From Sphaerisporangium krabiense (GTDB lineage Bacteria > Actinomycetota > Actinomycetes > Streptosporangiales > Streptosporangiaceae): a stretch of DNA of 64,000 nt. This document shows, one piece after another, positions 9,320 through 18,147 of the stretch; position 1 is the first letter of the stretch, and the number at the start of each line of letters is the position of its first letter. A program made the translations under genes and the position numbers. The stretch is from assembly GCF_014200435.1 (NCBI RefSeq), contig NZ_JACHBR010000002.1, forward strand, positions 176,501-240,500. The letters run 5' to 3'. The notes beneath the pieces were generated by a model. The model was not told where the DNA came from and did no database searches. It worked only from the letters and a program-made list of their open reading frames with translations.

Positions 9320-11950
9320 GTGGTAGTTCGTTATCCGGCGCACTGGGAGGCCGACGTCGTCCTGGCCGACGGCGGGACGGCGCATCTGCGGCCGATCCGG
9401 CCCGAGGACGCCGACATCCTCCGGGCGTTCTACTCCCGGCTGTCCGACCAGTCCATCTACTTCCGCTTCTTCGGCCCTCACCCGCGCCTGTCGGACCGTG
9501 AGGTCGCCTGGTTCACCACCGTGGACTACGTGGACCGGGTGGCGCTGATCGCCACGATCGGCACGGAGATGGTGGCCGTCGTCCGATTCGACCGCATGCC
9601 GGACCCGGGCAGCGCCGAGGTCGCGTTCCTCGTCGAGGACGCCCACCAGGGCAGGGGCGTGGCCTCGGTGCTCATGGAGCACCTGCGCGCGGCGGCCAGG
9701 GAGCGCGGCATCGAGCGGTTCGTCGCGGACGTCCTGCCGAACAACGCCCGCATGATGGCGTTCTTCCGCCAGGCCGGCTACACCGCCCAGAGCCATTTCG
9801 AGGACGGCGTCGTCCGCATGACCCTGGACCTGGCCGCCACGGAGACCTCCCGCGAGGTCACGATGGCGCGCGAGCACCGCGCCGAGGCCCGCTCGATCGA
9901 GCGGCTGCTCAGCCCGGCCTCGGTGGTGGTCGTGGGCGCGGGCCGCGAGGCGGGCGGCGTCGGCCAGACCGTGCTGCGCAACCTCCTCGCGGCCGACTTC
10001 AACGGCCCGGTGTACCCCGTCCACCGCGAGGTGCGCGCGGTGGCGGGCGTCCGCGCGTACAAGAACGTGTCGGCGATCGACGGGGACGTCGACCTGGCCG
10101 TGGTCGCCGTGCCCGCGGACGCCGTCCTGGACGTGGTCGAGGAGTGCGCGCGGAAAGGCGTGAAGGGCCTGGTCGTCGTCTCCTCCGGCTTCGGCGAGAC
10201 CGGGCCGGAGGGGCGCGCCCGGCAGGACGAGCTGGTGCGGATCGCCCGGGCCTACGGCCTTCGCGTGGTGGGCCCGAACTGCCTGGGCATCGCCAACACC
10301 GACCCGAAGGTCCGCCTGAACGCCACCCTGGCCGCCCGGCTGCCCGGGAGGGGCCGCGTGGGGTTCTTCAGCCAGTCCGGTGCCCTCGGCACCGCGCTGC
10401 TGCAGCGCGTCGCCCAGCGTGGCATGGGCATCTCGACGTTCGTCTCGGCGGGGAACCGCGCGGACGTGTCCGGCAACGACCTGCTGCAGTACTGGCAGGA
10501 GGACCCGGCCACCGACGTCGTCCTCCTCTACCTGGAGTCGCTCGGCAACCCGCGCAAGTTCGCCCGCCTGGCCCGGCGCACCGCGCGCAGGAAGCCGGTG
10601 GTGGTCGTCAAGAGCGGCGGGATCACCCGGGGCGTCCCGGTGGGCCACGCCGCGCCGGTGCTCGGGCTGCCGGACCCGGCGGTCAGCGCGCTGTTCGAGC
10701 AGGCGGGCGTGATCCGCGTGGACGACCTGGCCCAGCTGTTCGACGTGGCGCAGCTTCTGGCGTACCAGCCGCTGCCCAAGGGGCCGCGGGTCGGCGTGGT
10801 GAGCAACTCCGACGCGCTGGCGCTGCTGGCCGTGGACGCCTGCGTGGCGGCCGGGCTGGAGCCGTGCCCGCCCGCCAACCTCGGGGCGCGGGCGGGCGCG
10901 GCGGAGTACCGCGAGGCGCTCGCCGCCATGGACGGCCGGGTGGACGCGGTCGTGGCGATCTACATGCCGCCGATCCCGGGCAACGCGGCCGAGGTCGCCG
11001 CCGAGCTGGTCCGGGCGGCGGAGGAGTCGGGCAGGCCGGTGCTCGCCACCTTCGAGGGCCGCATGGGCATGCCGCCCGAGCTGCGCGTCCCGGGCGAGGG
11101 CGGCGACCCGGGCAAGGGGTCCATCCCCTCCTATCCCGCCGCGGAGGAGGCCGTACGGGCCCTGGCGCACGTGGTGCGGTACGCCGCTTGGAGGAAGCGC
11201 CCGCACGGCACCCCGCCGCGTCTGGACGGCGTGGACACCGACGGCGCGCGGGAGGCCGTGGAGGAGACCCTGGCAGGGACGGGTCCGGGAGAGGTCGACG
11301 CGGCCGGCCTGCTCGCCCGGTACGGCGTGCGGGTCTGGCCGGCCGAGCCGGTGCGCTCGCCCGAGGAGGCGGTGGCGGCGGCCGAGCGGCTCGGCTGGCC
11401 GGTGGTCGTGCGCTCCGCCGACCCGGACGTGGCGCACCGGGCGGGCACGGTGCGGCTCGGCCTGACCGACCCGGACGGCGTGCGGCACGCCTACGAGGAC
11501 CTGACGGCGCGGCTCGGGCGGCGGGTGACGCTGTCGGTCCAGCGGATGGCCCCGCAACCGGCCGTGCCCACCGTGGTCCGGGTGGTGGACGACCCCCACG
11601 TCGGGGCGGTGGTGTCGTTCGGGCTCGGCGAGATCACGGCCAGGCTCCTCGGTGACGAGGCGTTCCGCATGGCGCCCCTCACGGCGGAGGACGCGGCCGC
11701 GCTGGTGCGGTCGGTGCGCACGGCGCCGCTGCTGTTCGGCGGGTACGGTTACCCGCCCGTCGCGGTCGGGGCGCTGGAGGACCTGCTGGCGCGGGTCGGC
11801 AGGCTGGCCGACGAACTGCCTCAGGTGGCACGGCTGGACCTGGACCCGGTCCTGGTGGGGGAGGACGGCGTCAGCGTGCTCGGCGCTCGCGCGATCCTGC
11901 GCGACCCGGTCGGGCCGCGTCCGGACCGGGGGCCGCGCCGGCTCCGGTGA
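9320..11950 (+). CDS. GNAT acetyltransferase fused to ADP-forming acyl-CoA synthetase (protein lysine acetyltransferase type)
   Basis: An 876-aa fusion. Residues about 20-170 are a GNAT domain (VEDAHQGRGVASVLMEHL is the acetyl-CoA loop). Then follow a CoA-binding Rossmann domain (SVVVVGAGREAGGVGQ), a succinyl-CoA-ligase-like domain (FFSQSGALGTALLQ, VSAGNRADVSGNDLLQYW) and a C-terminal ATP-grasp region (WPVVVRSADPDVAHR). In Pat/PatZ proteins the GNAT is C-terminal; here it leads, as reported for Streptomyces lividans PatA. Such enzymes acetylate lysines of metabolic enzymes such as acetyl-CoA synthetase, and the ligase-like part is often catalytically silent. The usual SHTG histidine region reads VGHAAPV. 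The start has no ribosome site but sits six nt after a -10 box. Confidence 0.88.
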   Translation: MVVRYPAHWEADVVLADGGTAHLRPIRPEDADILRAFYSRLSDQSIYFRFFGPHPRLSDREVAWFTTVDYVDRVALIATIGTEMVAVVRFDRMPDPGSAEVAFLVEDAHQGRGVASVLMEHLRAAARERGIERFVADVLPNNARMMAFFRQAGYTAQSHFEDGVVRMTLDLAATETSREVTMAREHRAEARSIERLLSPASVVVVGAGREAGGVGQTVLRNLLAADFNGPVYPVHREVRAVAGVRAYKNVSAIDGDVDLAVVAVPADAVLDVVEECARKGVKGLVVVSSGFGETGPEGRARQDELVRIARAYGLRVVGPNCLGIANTDPKVRLNATLAARLPGRGRVGFFSQSGALGTALLQRVAQRGMGISTFVSAGNRADVSGNDLLQYWQEDPATDVVLLYLESLGNPRKFARLARRTARRKPVVVVKSGGITRGVPVGHAAPVLGLPDPAVSALFEQAGVIRVDDLAQLFDVAQLLAYQPLPKGPRVGVVSNSDALALLAVDACVAAGLEPCPPANLGARAGAAEYREALAAMDGRVDAVVAIYMPPIPGNAAEVAAELVRAAEESGRPVLATFEGRMGMPPELRVPGEGGDPGKGSIPSYPAAEEAVRALAHVVRYAAWRKRPHGTPPRLDGVDTDGAREAVEETLAGTGPGEVDAAGLLARYGVRVWPAEPVRSPEEAVAAAERLGWPVVVRSADPDVAHRAGTVRLGLTDPDGVRHAYEDLTARLGRRVTLSVQRMAPQPAVPTVVRVVDDPHVGAVVSFGLGEITARLLGDEAFRMAPLTAEDAAALVRSVRTAPLLFGGYGYPPVAVGALEDLLARVGRLADELPQVARLDLDPVLVGEDGVSVLGARAILRDPVGPRPDRGPRRLR

Positions 11951-12079
11951 GCGGTCGGCACGTGCCGATGGCCGAATGTGGTCAAACCCACCTATTGATA
12001 TCCAGGAGGTACGCGGGGCGAGGTGGCATTTCGGGCCGCAGATTGTTCGCGAGTTGCCCTTAGCGCGGACGCCGGCGAG

Positions 12080-12109
12080 GTGAAAGACCCCACCGGGACA
12101 GGGCAGGAT
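12080..12109 (+). promoter_or_regulatory. Putative promoter GTGAAA-N18-CAGGAT, leaderless
   Basis: A TTGAAA-like -35 (12080-12085) and CAGGAT -10 (12104-12109) are 18 nt apart. The -10 box ends six nt before the ATG of the DUF5998 gene, so transcript and protein may start together. Confidence 0.4.
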
Positions 12110-12115
12110 GGACCC

Positions 12116-12706
12116 ATGAGGGAAACCCGAGTCTCGGCCGCTGGTCTGCGCGAGGCCATCGAACGCAGCGGCTACTACCCCGACCTCGTGGCCGACGCGG
12201 CCGAATCCGCGCTGGGCAAGGAGGCGGTGACGGCGTTCGTCGTCCACCACGAGGCAACCTTCGACCCGGCGATGGAAGTCCGCCGGCATGTCACCGTGGT
12301 GATCCTCTCGCCCACCCGGCTCCTGGTCTGCCACACCGACGAGCATCCGCCCGCCGACGGTATGCCCACCTCACACGCCTCCACCACCACCGAGGCCGTC
12401 CGTTTGAGCCGGGTCCAGTCCGTGGCGGTGACCCGGGTGGTGCCCGACCCCGCCTCCTACGTGCCCGGCGTGCCACCGAGCGAGGTGACGCTCACGATCG
12501 GCTGGGGCGCGATCTCCCACGTCGACCTGGAGCCCGCCACCTGCGGGGACGAGAACTGCGAGGCCGACCACGGCTACACCGGCGCCATCACCGCCGACGA
12601 CCTGTCCCTGCGGGTCAGCGAGGCCGCCGACGGCCCCGAGGCCGTGACCAACGTCCTGGCCTTCGCCAAGGCCCTCTCCGAGGCCACCGCCCGCTTCGCG
12701 AGCTGA
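12116..12706 (+). CDS. DUF5998 family protein
   Basis: A 196-aa conserved actinobacterial protein of unknown function. It contains AAGLREAIERSGYYPDLVADA, a beta-rich core with VVHHEATFD and VTVVILSPTRLLVCHTDEH, a CGDENCEADHGY Cys pair and FAKALSEATARF at the end. No catalytic motif is evident; the pattern of strands suggests a PH-like or reporter-of-lipid fold, but that is only impression. It is transcribed alone, from a probable leaderless promoter. Confidence 0.8.
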   Translation: MRETRVSAAGLREAIERSGYYPDLVADAAESALGKEAVTAFVVHHEATFDPAMEVRRHVTVVILSPTRLLVCHTDEHPPADGMPTSHASTTTEAVRLSRVQSVAVTRVVPDPASYVPGVPPSEVTLTIGWGAISHVDLEPATCGDENCEADHGYTGAITADDLSLRVSEAADGPEAVTNVLAFAKALSEATARFAS

Positions 12707-13224
12707 CACCCGCGCCGCCGGCCCCCAGGGCGCCCCCCGGCTCCCGACGGCCCTCCGGCGGCGACCGACCCATGCCGCGACACCCTTGATCGACACCTGA
12801 CCGGCTCGCCCGCCGACCGGCGCAGACACCGGCGGCCGAGCCGGCCCCACCCCCCACGACACGACCGCCCCCACTCCTCACCCCACCCACCGGCCTCCAT
12901 AGCCCATCTCGCCCACAGCCCCACCCACCAGCGCCCGCCGGGTGTCCCCGCCCCCGGCGTGGCGATCGCACCTAGGGGCCGTGCGATAGGGACGCAGTCC
13001 ACCTGCTGTCCTCCACCGGGCATCCCGGTTTCCTGTGCGGCGATCTTGTCCGGGAAGAGGGGCCCGTTATGGGGATGCGGTGCCACCTAGCGGAAGGCTC
13101 CCGTCGGGGGAATGCCAGAGGGCGCGCTCTCGTCTACGGCGAGGTGCCGCGTCTCATGAGGGATGCGAGACTGATCGGAGTCCGTGCGGGAACGCCCGCG
13201 GAGCCCGACCGAAGGGGTTGCTCT
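12707..13224. other. 518-bp gap, no gene seen
   Basis: C-rich sequence between DUF5998 and the sulfurtransferase. Open frames on both strands have no start signals or family similarity. I found no RNA gene or clear terminator. Confidence 0.5.
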
Positions 13225-14058
13225 ATGTCCGAGATCGGCCCAGGAGCTCTGATGAGTCCGCTCGTAGGTCCCCAGGACCTCGGAGAGGCCGTCATCCTGG
13301 ACGTGCGCTGGCGGCTCGTGGGCCCGCCGGGGGCGGAGTCCTACCGCGAAGGCCACATTCCCGGCGCGGTGTTCTGTGATCTCGACCGCGACCTCGCCGC
13401 CACTCCCGGCGCCGGCGGCCGGCACCCGCTGCCCGAGGCGGACGCCTTCCAGGACGCCATGCGCCGCCTCGGCGTGTCCGGCTCGCGGCCGGTCGTCGTG
13501 TACGACGACGCCGACGCCACCGCCGCGGCGCGCGCCTGGTGGACGCTGCGCTACTTCGGGCACCCGGACGTCCGCGTGCTCGACGGCGGCTACCGCCGGT
13601 GGGTCGCGGAAGGCTTCCCCATCAGCGCCGAGGAGCCCGCGCCCGCCCCCGGCGACTTCACCGCGCGTCCCGGCGGCATGCCCGTCCTGGACGCCGCGCG
13701 GGCCGGCGCCCTCGCCAAGGAGGGCGTGCTGCTCGACGCCCGCGCCGCGGAGCGCTACCGCGGCGAGGTGGAGCCCGTGGACCCGGTGGCCGGGCACATC
13801 CCCGGCGCGATCAGCGCCCCCACCTCCGAGAACGTCGACCCCTCCACCGGCCGCCTCCACCCGCCCGAGTTCCTCAGAGAGCGCTTCATCTCCCTCGGCG
13901 CCGTGCCCGAGGTCCCCGTGGGCGCCTACTGCGGCTCCGGCGTCACCGCCGCACACGAGGTCCTGGCCCTGGCGGTCGCCGGCGTCCCCGCCGCCCTCTA
14001 CGTCGGCTCATGGTCCGACTGGATCACCGACCCCACCCGCCCGGTGGCGACCGGCTGA
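13225..14058 (+). CDS. Sulfurtransferase with tandem rhodanese domains
   Basis: A 277-aa thiosulfate/3-mercaptopyruvate sulfurtransferase type enzyme. The first rhodanese repeat (about 15-125) has ILDVRW and YREGHIPGAVFCDLD but no active Cys. The second (about 150-275) has LLDARAAERYRGE, HIPGAIS and the active-site loop AYCGSGVTAAHEVL carrying the persulfide Cys. It resembles mycobacterial CysA/SseA-type proteins. ATG 13225 follows AAGGGG; ATG 13252 after CAGGAG is an equally good start, giving MSPLVGPQDL. It is convergent with the CHAT operon. Confidence 0.9.
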   Translation: MSEIGPGALMSPLVGPQDLGEAVILDVRWRLVGPPGAESYREGHIPGAVFCDLDRDLAATPGAGGRHPLPEADAFQDAMRRLGVSGSRPVVVYDDADATAAARAWWTLRYFGHPDVRVLDGGYRRWVAEGFPISAEEPAPAPGDFTARPGGMPVLDAARAGALAKEGVLLDARAAERYRGEVEPVDPVAGHIPGAISAPTSENVDPSTGRLHPPEFLRERFISLGAVPEVPVGAYCGSGVTAAHEVLALAVAGVPAALYVGSWSDWITDPTRPVATG

Positions 14059-14090
14059 CCCGCCACGGCCGCCGCAGTGCGGCGGGGGTC
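14057..14090. terminator. Possible bidirectional hairpin
   Basis: GACCCGCC pairs with GGCGGGGGTC (small bulge) between the convergent sulfurtransferase and CHAT genes, followed by a second short hairpin. No T-run. Confidence 0.35.
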
Positions 14091-14132
14091 CTGTCCAGGA
14101 CGGTGAGGAGCCTCCGGACGGCGGAGCCGGGG

Positions 14133-16868
14133 TCAGGGGAGCGGGCGGCCGAGGGAGCCGAAGCAGGCGAAACCGTGGACACCGGTCTTCTCCGTCGCCG
14201 TGGCCAGCGCCTCGGCGGGGGCGTGGCCGCTGGTCAGCAGGGCGTGGAAGGCCGTCATCAGCGTCAGGGCGTCCTCGTCGCGGACGGGCACGAGACCGGC
14301 GATCACGCATGCCGTTCCGCGGTCGAGGAACGCCCCGGCGAGGCCGAGCGGCGCGCCGTCCACGGGCGCGTGGGCCATCCCGGCGTCGCAGGCGGACAGC
14401 ACGACCAGCCACGGCGTGCGCGGCAGCCGTAGCAGGTCGTAGGCCATCAACGGGCCGTCGTCCAGCGTGATGTCCGAGAGCAGCGGGCCGCGGGCGCGGA
14501 AGGTCCCGTGCGCGGCCACGTGGAAGATCTCCGCCCGCTCTAGCGCCTCGAGCACCGCCCCGGCGGTGGCCGGGACCCGCATGGCCTCGTGCCCGGCTCG
14601 CTGGTGAGCGCGCACGACCATCGCCGCCTCGGCTTCCGCGTGCCGCAGGCCGGGACCGGCCACCCCGGCGACGCGCCGGTGCGGGCCCGGTCGGCGGGTG
14701 TCCGCGGCCTGCCAGGCCCGCGCGCTCGACGCCACGCACAGCGCGCGGCCCCGCAGCGGCGGCAGCACCGGCCACGGCAGCGTGTGCAGCGCTCCGGTCG
14801 GCACGATCACCACCGGACGGTCCCCGATGTCCTCCGCCAGCGGCCCGACGAGCCGGGCGGCCAGCGACGCGGCCTCCGCCGTCACGCCCGCCGGGTCATG
14901 GGCGCGCGTATCCCGCAGCCCCGCGCGCCGCAGGCCGTACCGCACCCGGATCGTGGCCTCGGCCGCGGCCGTGTACGAGCCCAGCGACCGCAGCACGCGC
15001 CGCCCCGCCGTGACCACGACCGCCGCGAGCCGATCCCCATGCCGCACGAACTCCACCAACGCCACGTTCCCCAACACCACCCCCAACTCTTCGACAGTCC
15101 ATTCCCGGCCCGCTGTGTCCCTGCGCGCCGTCTCCTCGGCTGCCGCCTGCTTGGGCGGCGTGTTCGTGCGCGGTGCCGCCCCCTCGGATGCTTCTGTTGG
15201 GGTTGAGGGTGTTTCGTCTGTTTTCGTGGGCTGGGGGGACGGGGTGGGGTGGGCCAGGGCGCGGCAGTGTTCGGCCCAGCCGAGGACTGTTTCCGGGCGG
15301 CCGTCGGCGAAGGCCAGTGACAGGCCGAACTCGGCGAGCCGCTCGCCCGCCCGCATGGCGTGCGCGCGTACCCCAGGATCGGCGAGGTGTTCGCCGGCGG
15401 CGGTGACGTCCGCCAGGCCCTCGCGCAGCGCGGTCACGGCCCCGGCGCGGTCCCCCTGGTGGGCGCGCCGCAGGGCGATGGCGTGCTGCCGGACGAGGCG
15501 GTGCGCGCGTCCGGCGGACGCGTCCGCGATGATCGACCCCAGCTCGGCCTCGGCGGCGGCCGTGTCACCCAGCTCCAGCGCGAGCTCGGCGGCGGTGAGC
15601 CGCAGCCCCGCCGCCGGGCCCGGCCAGCCCTCGGCGGCCAAGCGGGCGGCGAGCCGCCGCAGCTCGTCCAGCAGCCGGCCGTCCGGTGCCTCGACGGCGA
15701 GCCGGGCGCGCAGGACGACCTCGCCCGCCAACGGAAGCCAGGCGCGGCGACCCTGCGCGGCGAGCTCCCGCGCGGCCAGTTCCGCGCCGGTCCTGGCCTG
15801 GTGCGGGTCGCCGACGAGCAGCTCGAGCTCGGCGAGCAGAAGGCGGGACTCGGCCAGCGAACCCCTGGCCTCCGCCGCCGCGAGCTCCGGAACGGCCAGG
15901 GCGAGCAGGGCACGGGCCTCCCCGGGCAGGTGCGCGGCCAGCAGCGCCTCGGCGAGGTCGGCGCGCATCACGGCCAGGCGCTCGGGATAGCCCGCCAGGG
16001 CCCGTTCGGCGGCCTCGTACCCGGCGAAGGCGGCCGGGATGTCCCCGCGCCGAGCGGCGGCGAACGGCAGGTTGGCCTGCGCGAGGGTGGCCAGATGGTC
16101 CAACCCGGCCCGCCGGGCGAGAGCCGCGCACGCCGACAGGTCCCGGGCCGCTTCGTCGTACCGTCCGAGGTAGGTGTGGGCGATGCCGCGGTTCACCAGG
16201 GCGCCGGCGAGGAAGCGGGCGTCCCCGGATCCGGTCAGCCCCTCGACGGCAAGGTCGCAGTGGGCCACGGCCTCGGCGCACCGTCCCAGGCGGACGAGCG
16301 CCACCGCGCGCTGCACGCCGAGCCGGTGCCGGTCCAGGCCGGTCAGGTCGCCCGCGGCGAGGTCGGCGACGCGCAGCGCGCCCTCGGGGTCGCCCAGGTC
16401 GGCCCGGATGGTCACCAGGGACAGCCGGGCCTGTGCCGCGCGCCCGGGCAGGTCGCGGGCCGCCGTGATGGCCCGCGTGAGGTGGTCGGCCGCGACGGTC
16501 AGCTCGCCGAACTCGCGGGCGGCCAGCGCCAGGGCCCGGTGCGCGACGGACACGGCCTCGGCGACGCCGCGCGCCCGCACCTCGCTCAGCAGGGCTTCCG
16601 CCCGCTCCCGGGCCCGCCGTGGATCGACCCCGGACAACACCACGGCCCGCTCGGCCGCCGCCACGAGAGCCCTCGCGCCACCTGCCACATCCTCAGTGGA
16701 CGCCCCCTCGCCGTCCCGGACGACCTCCACGGCGTCCGAGCAGGTGTCCGGTGGATGCCGAGCTGTGGGGTCGTCCGGGGAGGGTGGCTTGCCCTCCTCG
16801 AACATCTCCCGAGTGTCCGGCTGATCGCGGGGTGTGGGGTCGTCCGGGGAGGAGGTGGATGGGGGCAT
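14133..16868 (-). CDS. TPR-CHAT caspase-like protease
   Basis: A 911-aa protein, the last gene of a four-gene operon. After a low-complexity acidic/proline N-terminus (1-60), residues about 60-560 are TPR-like helix pairs (AVAHCDLAVEGL, NRGIAHTYLGRYDEAARDL). A Pro/Thr-rich linker leads to a CHAT domain. The catalytic His lies in FHVAAHGTFR (about residue 787) and the Cys in VVLSACDAG (about 827), the caspase-type dyad. CHAT proteases cleave specific partner proteins and are found in conflict systems, such as TPR-CHAT of type III-E CRISPR and CHAT partners of gasdermins. ATG 16868 is 8 nt after the stop of the upstream gene, implying coupled translation. The substrate is unknown; the 211-aa neighbour is a candidate. 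Confidence 0.88.
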   Translation of the reverse strand: MPPSTSSPDDPTPRDQPDTREMFEEGKPPSPDDPTARHPPDTCSDAVEVVRDGEGASTEDVAGGARALVAAAERAVVLSGVDPRRARERAEALLSEVRARGVAEAVSVAHRALALAAREFGELTVAADHLTRAITAARDLPGRAAQARLSLVTIRADLGDPEGALRVADLAAGDLTGLDRHRLGVQRAVALVRLGRCAEAVAHCDLAVEGLTGSGDARFLAGALVNRGIAHTYLGRYDEAARDLSACAALARRAGLDHLATLAQANLPFAAARRGDIPAAFAGYEAAERALAGYPERLAVMRADLAEALLAAHLPGEARALLALAVPELAAAEARGSLAESRLLLAELELLVGDPHQARTGAELAARELAAQGRRAWLPLAGEVVLRARLAVEAPDGRLLDELRRLAARLAAEGWPGPAAGLRLTAAELALELGDTAAAEAELGSIIADASAGRAHRLVRQHAIALRRAHQGDRAGAVTALREGLADVTAAGEHLADPGVRAHAMRAGERLAEFGLSLAFADGRPETVLGWAEHCRALAHPTPSPQPTKTDETPSTPTEASEGAAPRTNTPPKQAAAEETARRDTAGREWTVEELGVVLGNVALVEFVRHGDRLAAVVVTAGRRVLRSLGSYTAAAEATIRVRYGLRRAGLRDTRAHDPAGVTAEAASLAARLVGPLAEDIGDRPVVIVPTGALHTLPWPVLPPLRGRALCVASSARAWQAADTRRPGPHRRVAGVAGPGLRHAEAEAAMVVRAHQRAGHEAMRVPATAGAVLEALERAEIFHVAAHGTFRARGPLLSDITLDDGPLMAYDLLRLPRTPWLVVLSACDAGMAHAPVDGAPLGLAGAFLDRGTACVIAGLVPVRDEDALTLMTAFHALLTSGHAPAEALATATEKTGVHGFACFGSLGRPLP

Positions 16869-16876
16869 GGGGTGGG

Positions 16877-17512
16877 TCAGTGGCGGATGCATTGCCAGTT
16901 GGTGGCGATGGGGCGGGCGCCGGGGCGGTGGCAGACCAGGCTCAGCCAGCCGTGGGGGAGGCCGGTGGTGGCGAACTGGCCGGTCTCGGAGGGGAAACGG
17001 ATCTTGCTGATGTGCGGGGTGCGGATCTCGACCCGTGTGCCTCTGGCGGGGGTGGGGTGCAGGTGTCCGGCCAGGTCCAGGTACGAGTCGCGGATCGTGA
17101 TCTCGAGGTCGATGGTCAGGCCGTCCGCGCCGAAGCGCAGCAGCCTCGGCTCCTCGTGCATTCCGGCCCATGGGCCTGTCACGCCGGGCATGCCGGTCAG
17201 ATCCGCCATGCCGGCTCCAGCCGGCGTGCACGTCTCTGGTGGCGGGGCCGTCGCGGATGGCGGGTCGGGCGGCACGTTCGCTCCGGACCGTGCGCCTGAC
17301 CCCAGCGGTACACCGGGTCGCAGGTCCGCCGCATGGAGCGTGCCTGCCGGGATGCCGGTGTCGCGGGAGAAGGCGATGGGACCGGCCAGGATGGCTCCGG
17401 GCAGGCGTAGGGCGTAGGCCGCGCGGGCGTCGGCGCGCACCCGTTCCGGGATCGGGTCGACCCCGGCCGCGATCCTGAGGGCCGCCAGAAGATACTCGTC
17501 GGATTCGCTCAC
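16877..17512 (-). CDS. Beta-rich protein encoded between ECF sigma factor and CHAT protease
   Basis: A 211-aa protein with no family I can name. A short helical N-terminus (SESDEYLLAALRIAAG, PERVRADARAAYALR) resembles that of many actinobacterial proteins encoded beside sigma factors. A glycine/proline-rich, probably disordered linker (about 60-115) follows. The C-terminal domain (about 120-211) is beta-rich: LLRFGADGLTIDLEITI, then FATTGLPHGWLSLVCHR. GTG 17512 follows GGAG at good spacing. Its position between sigma factor and protease suggests an adaptor, anti-sigma or cleavage substrate, which is inference. There is no signal peptide or membrane segment. Confidence 0.7.
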   Translation of the reverse strand: MSESDEYLLAALRIAAGVDPIPERVRADARAAYALRLPGAILAGPIAFSRDTGIPAGTLHAADLRPGVPLGSGARSGANVPPDPPSATAPPPETCTPAGAGMADLTGMPGVTGPWAGMHEEPRLLRFGADGLTIDLEITIRDSYLDLAGHLHPTPARGTRVEIRTPHISKIRFPSETGQFATTGLPHGWLSLVCHRPGARPIATNWQCIRH

Positions 17513-17582
17513 CGTTACTCCTCGCCGTTCGCCGTCGTGTCTCTCACGTCCGCCCGCACGGAAATCGCCGCCGCCGCGCACG

Positions 17583-18104
17583 TCAGCGGCCGTCCTCGCC
17601 CAGGAGGGCGCGGACGCGTCTCAGGCAGCGGAGGCGGGTGGGGCCGACGCTGCCGATGGGCATCTCCATGCGGCGCGCCAACTGGGCGTAGGTGACCTCG
17701 GGGACGGTGACGATCAGGCGGAGCAACGTGCGGCACGGTTCGCCGAGCGTGCCGATCGCGGCCCAGAGCCGGCGCCCGTCGTCGTCGCTGAGCATGCGCG
17801 CCACCGGGTCGCCGTCGGTGGCGGGGACGTCGGGGACCAGGCCGGTGAGCTGGTGCCCCGCCCGTTTGCGGCGGATGCGCCCGGCCTCGTGCCGGGTGGT
17901 GGTGACGAGCCAGGCGCCGATGCGTTCGGGATCGCGGATCGTGTCCAGCTTCTCCACCAGGCGCAGCCAGGCCGCCTGGACGGCGTCGGCGGCGTCGGTC
18001 GTGTCCAGGCCGCAGGCGCGGGCGACGGCCCACATGCGGAACCCGAAGCGGTCGACGAGGCCGCGCCAGGCGGTCTCGTCGAGGAGATCGAGGTCGTGAG
18101 ACAT
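17583..18104 (-). CDS. ECF-type RNA polymerase sigma factor
   Basis: A 173-aa sigma-70 family factor with only regions 2 and 4. Region 2 (about 20-85) includes DAVQAAWLRLVEKLDTIRDPERIGAWLVTT followed by basic RIRRKR. Region 4 (about 115-168) has LRLIVTVPEVTYAQLARRM and a recognition helix near GSVGPTRLRCLRRV. There is no C-terminal extension. It lies 43 bp after the protease gene and 70 bp before the 211-aa partner gene. No classical transmembrane anti-sigma factor is encoded nearby, so control probably involves the operon's own products. Confidence 0.87.
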   Translation of the reverse strand: MSHDLDLLDETAWRGLVDRFGFRMWAVARACGLDTTDAADAVQAAWLRLVEKLDTIRDPERIGAWLVTTTRHEAGRIRRKRAGHQLTGLVPDVPATDGDPVARMLSDDDGRRLWAAIGTLGEPCRTLLRLIVTVPEVTYAQLARRMEMPIGSVGPTRLRCLRRVRALLGEDGR

Positions 18105-18147
18105 GTGACGACCTTGTGTAGTCGTATGGATACTCTTGGTGACAACC

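Noticed and set aside
9044..12346. An 1100-aa frame antisense to the GNAT/acyl-CoA synthetase gene
   Set aside because: It is a shadow of a well-supported gene; Arg/His/Gly low complexity, no ribosome site.
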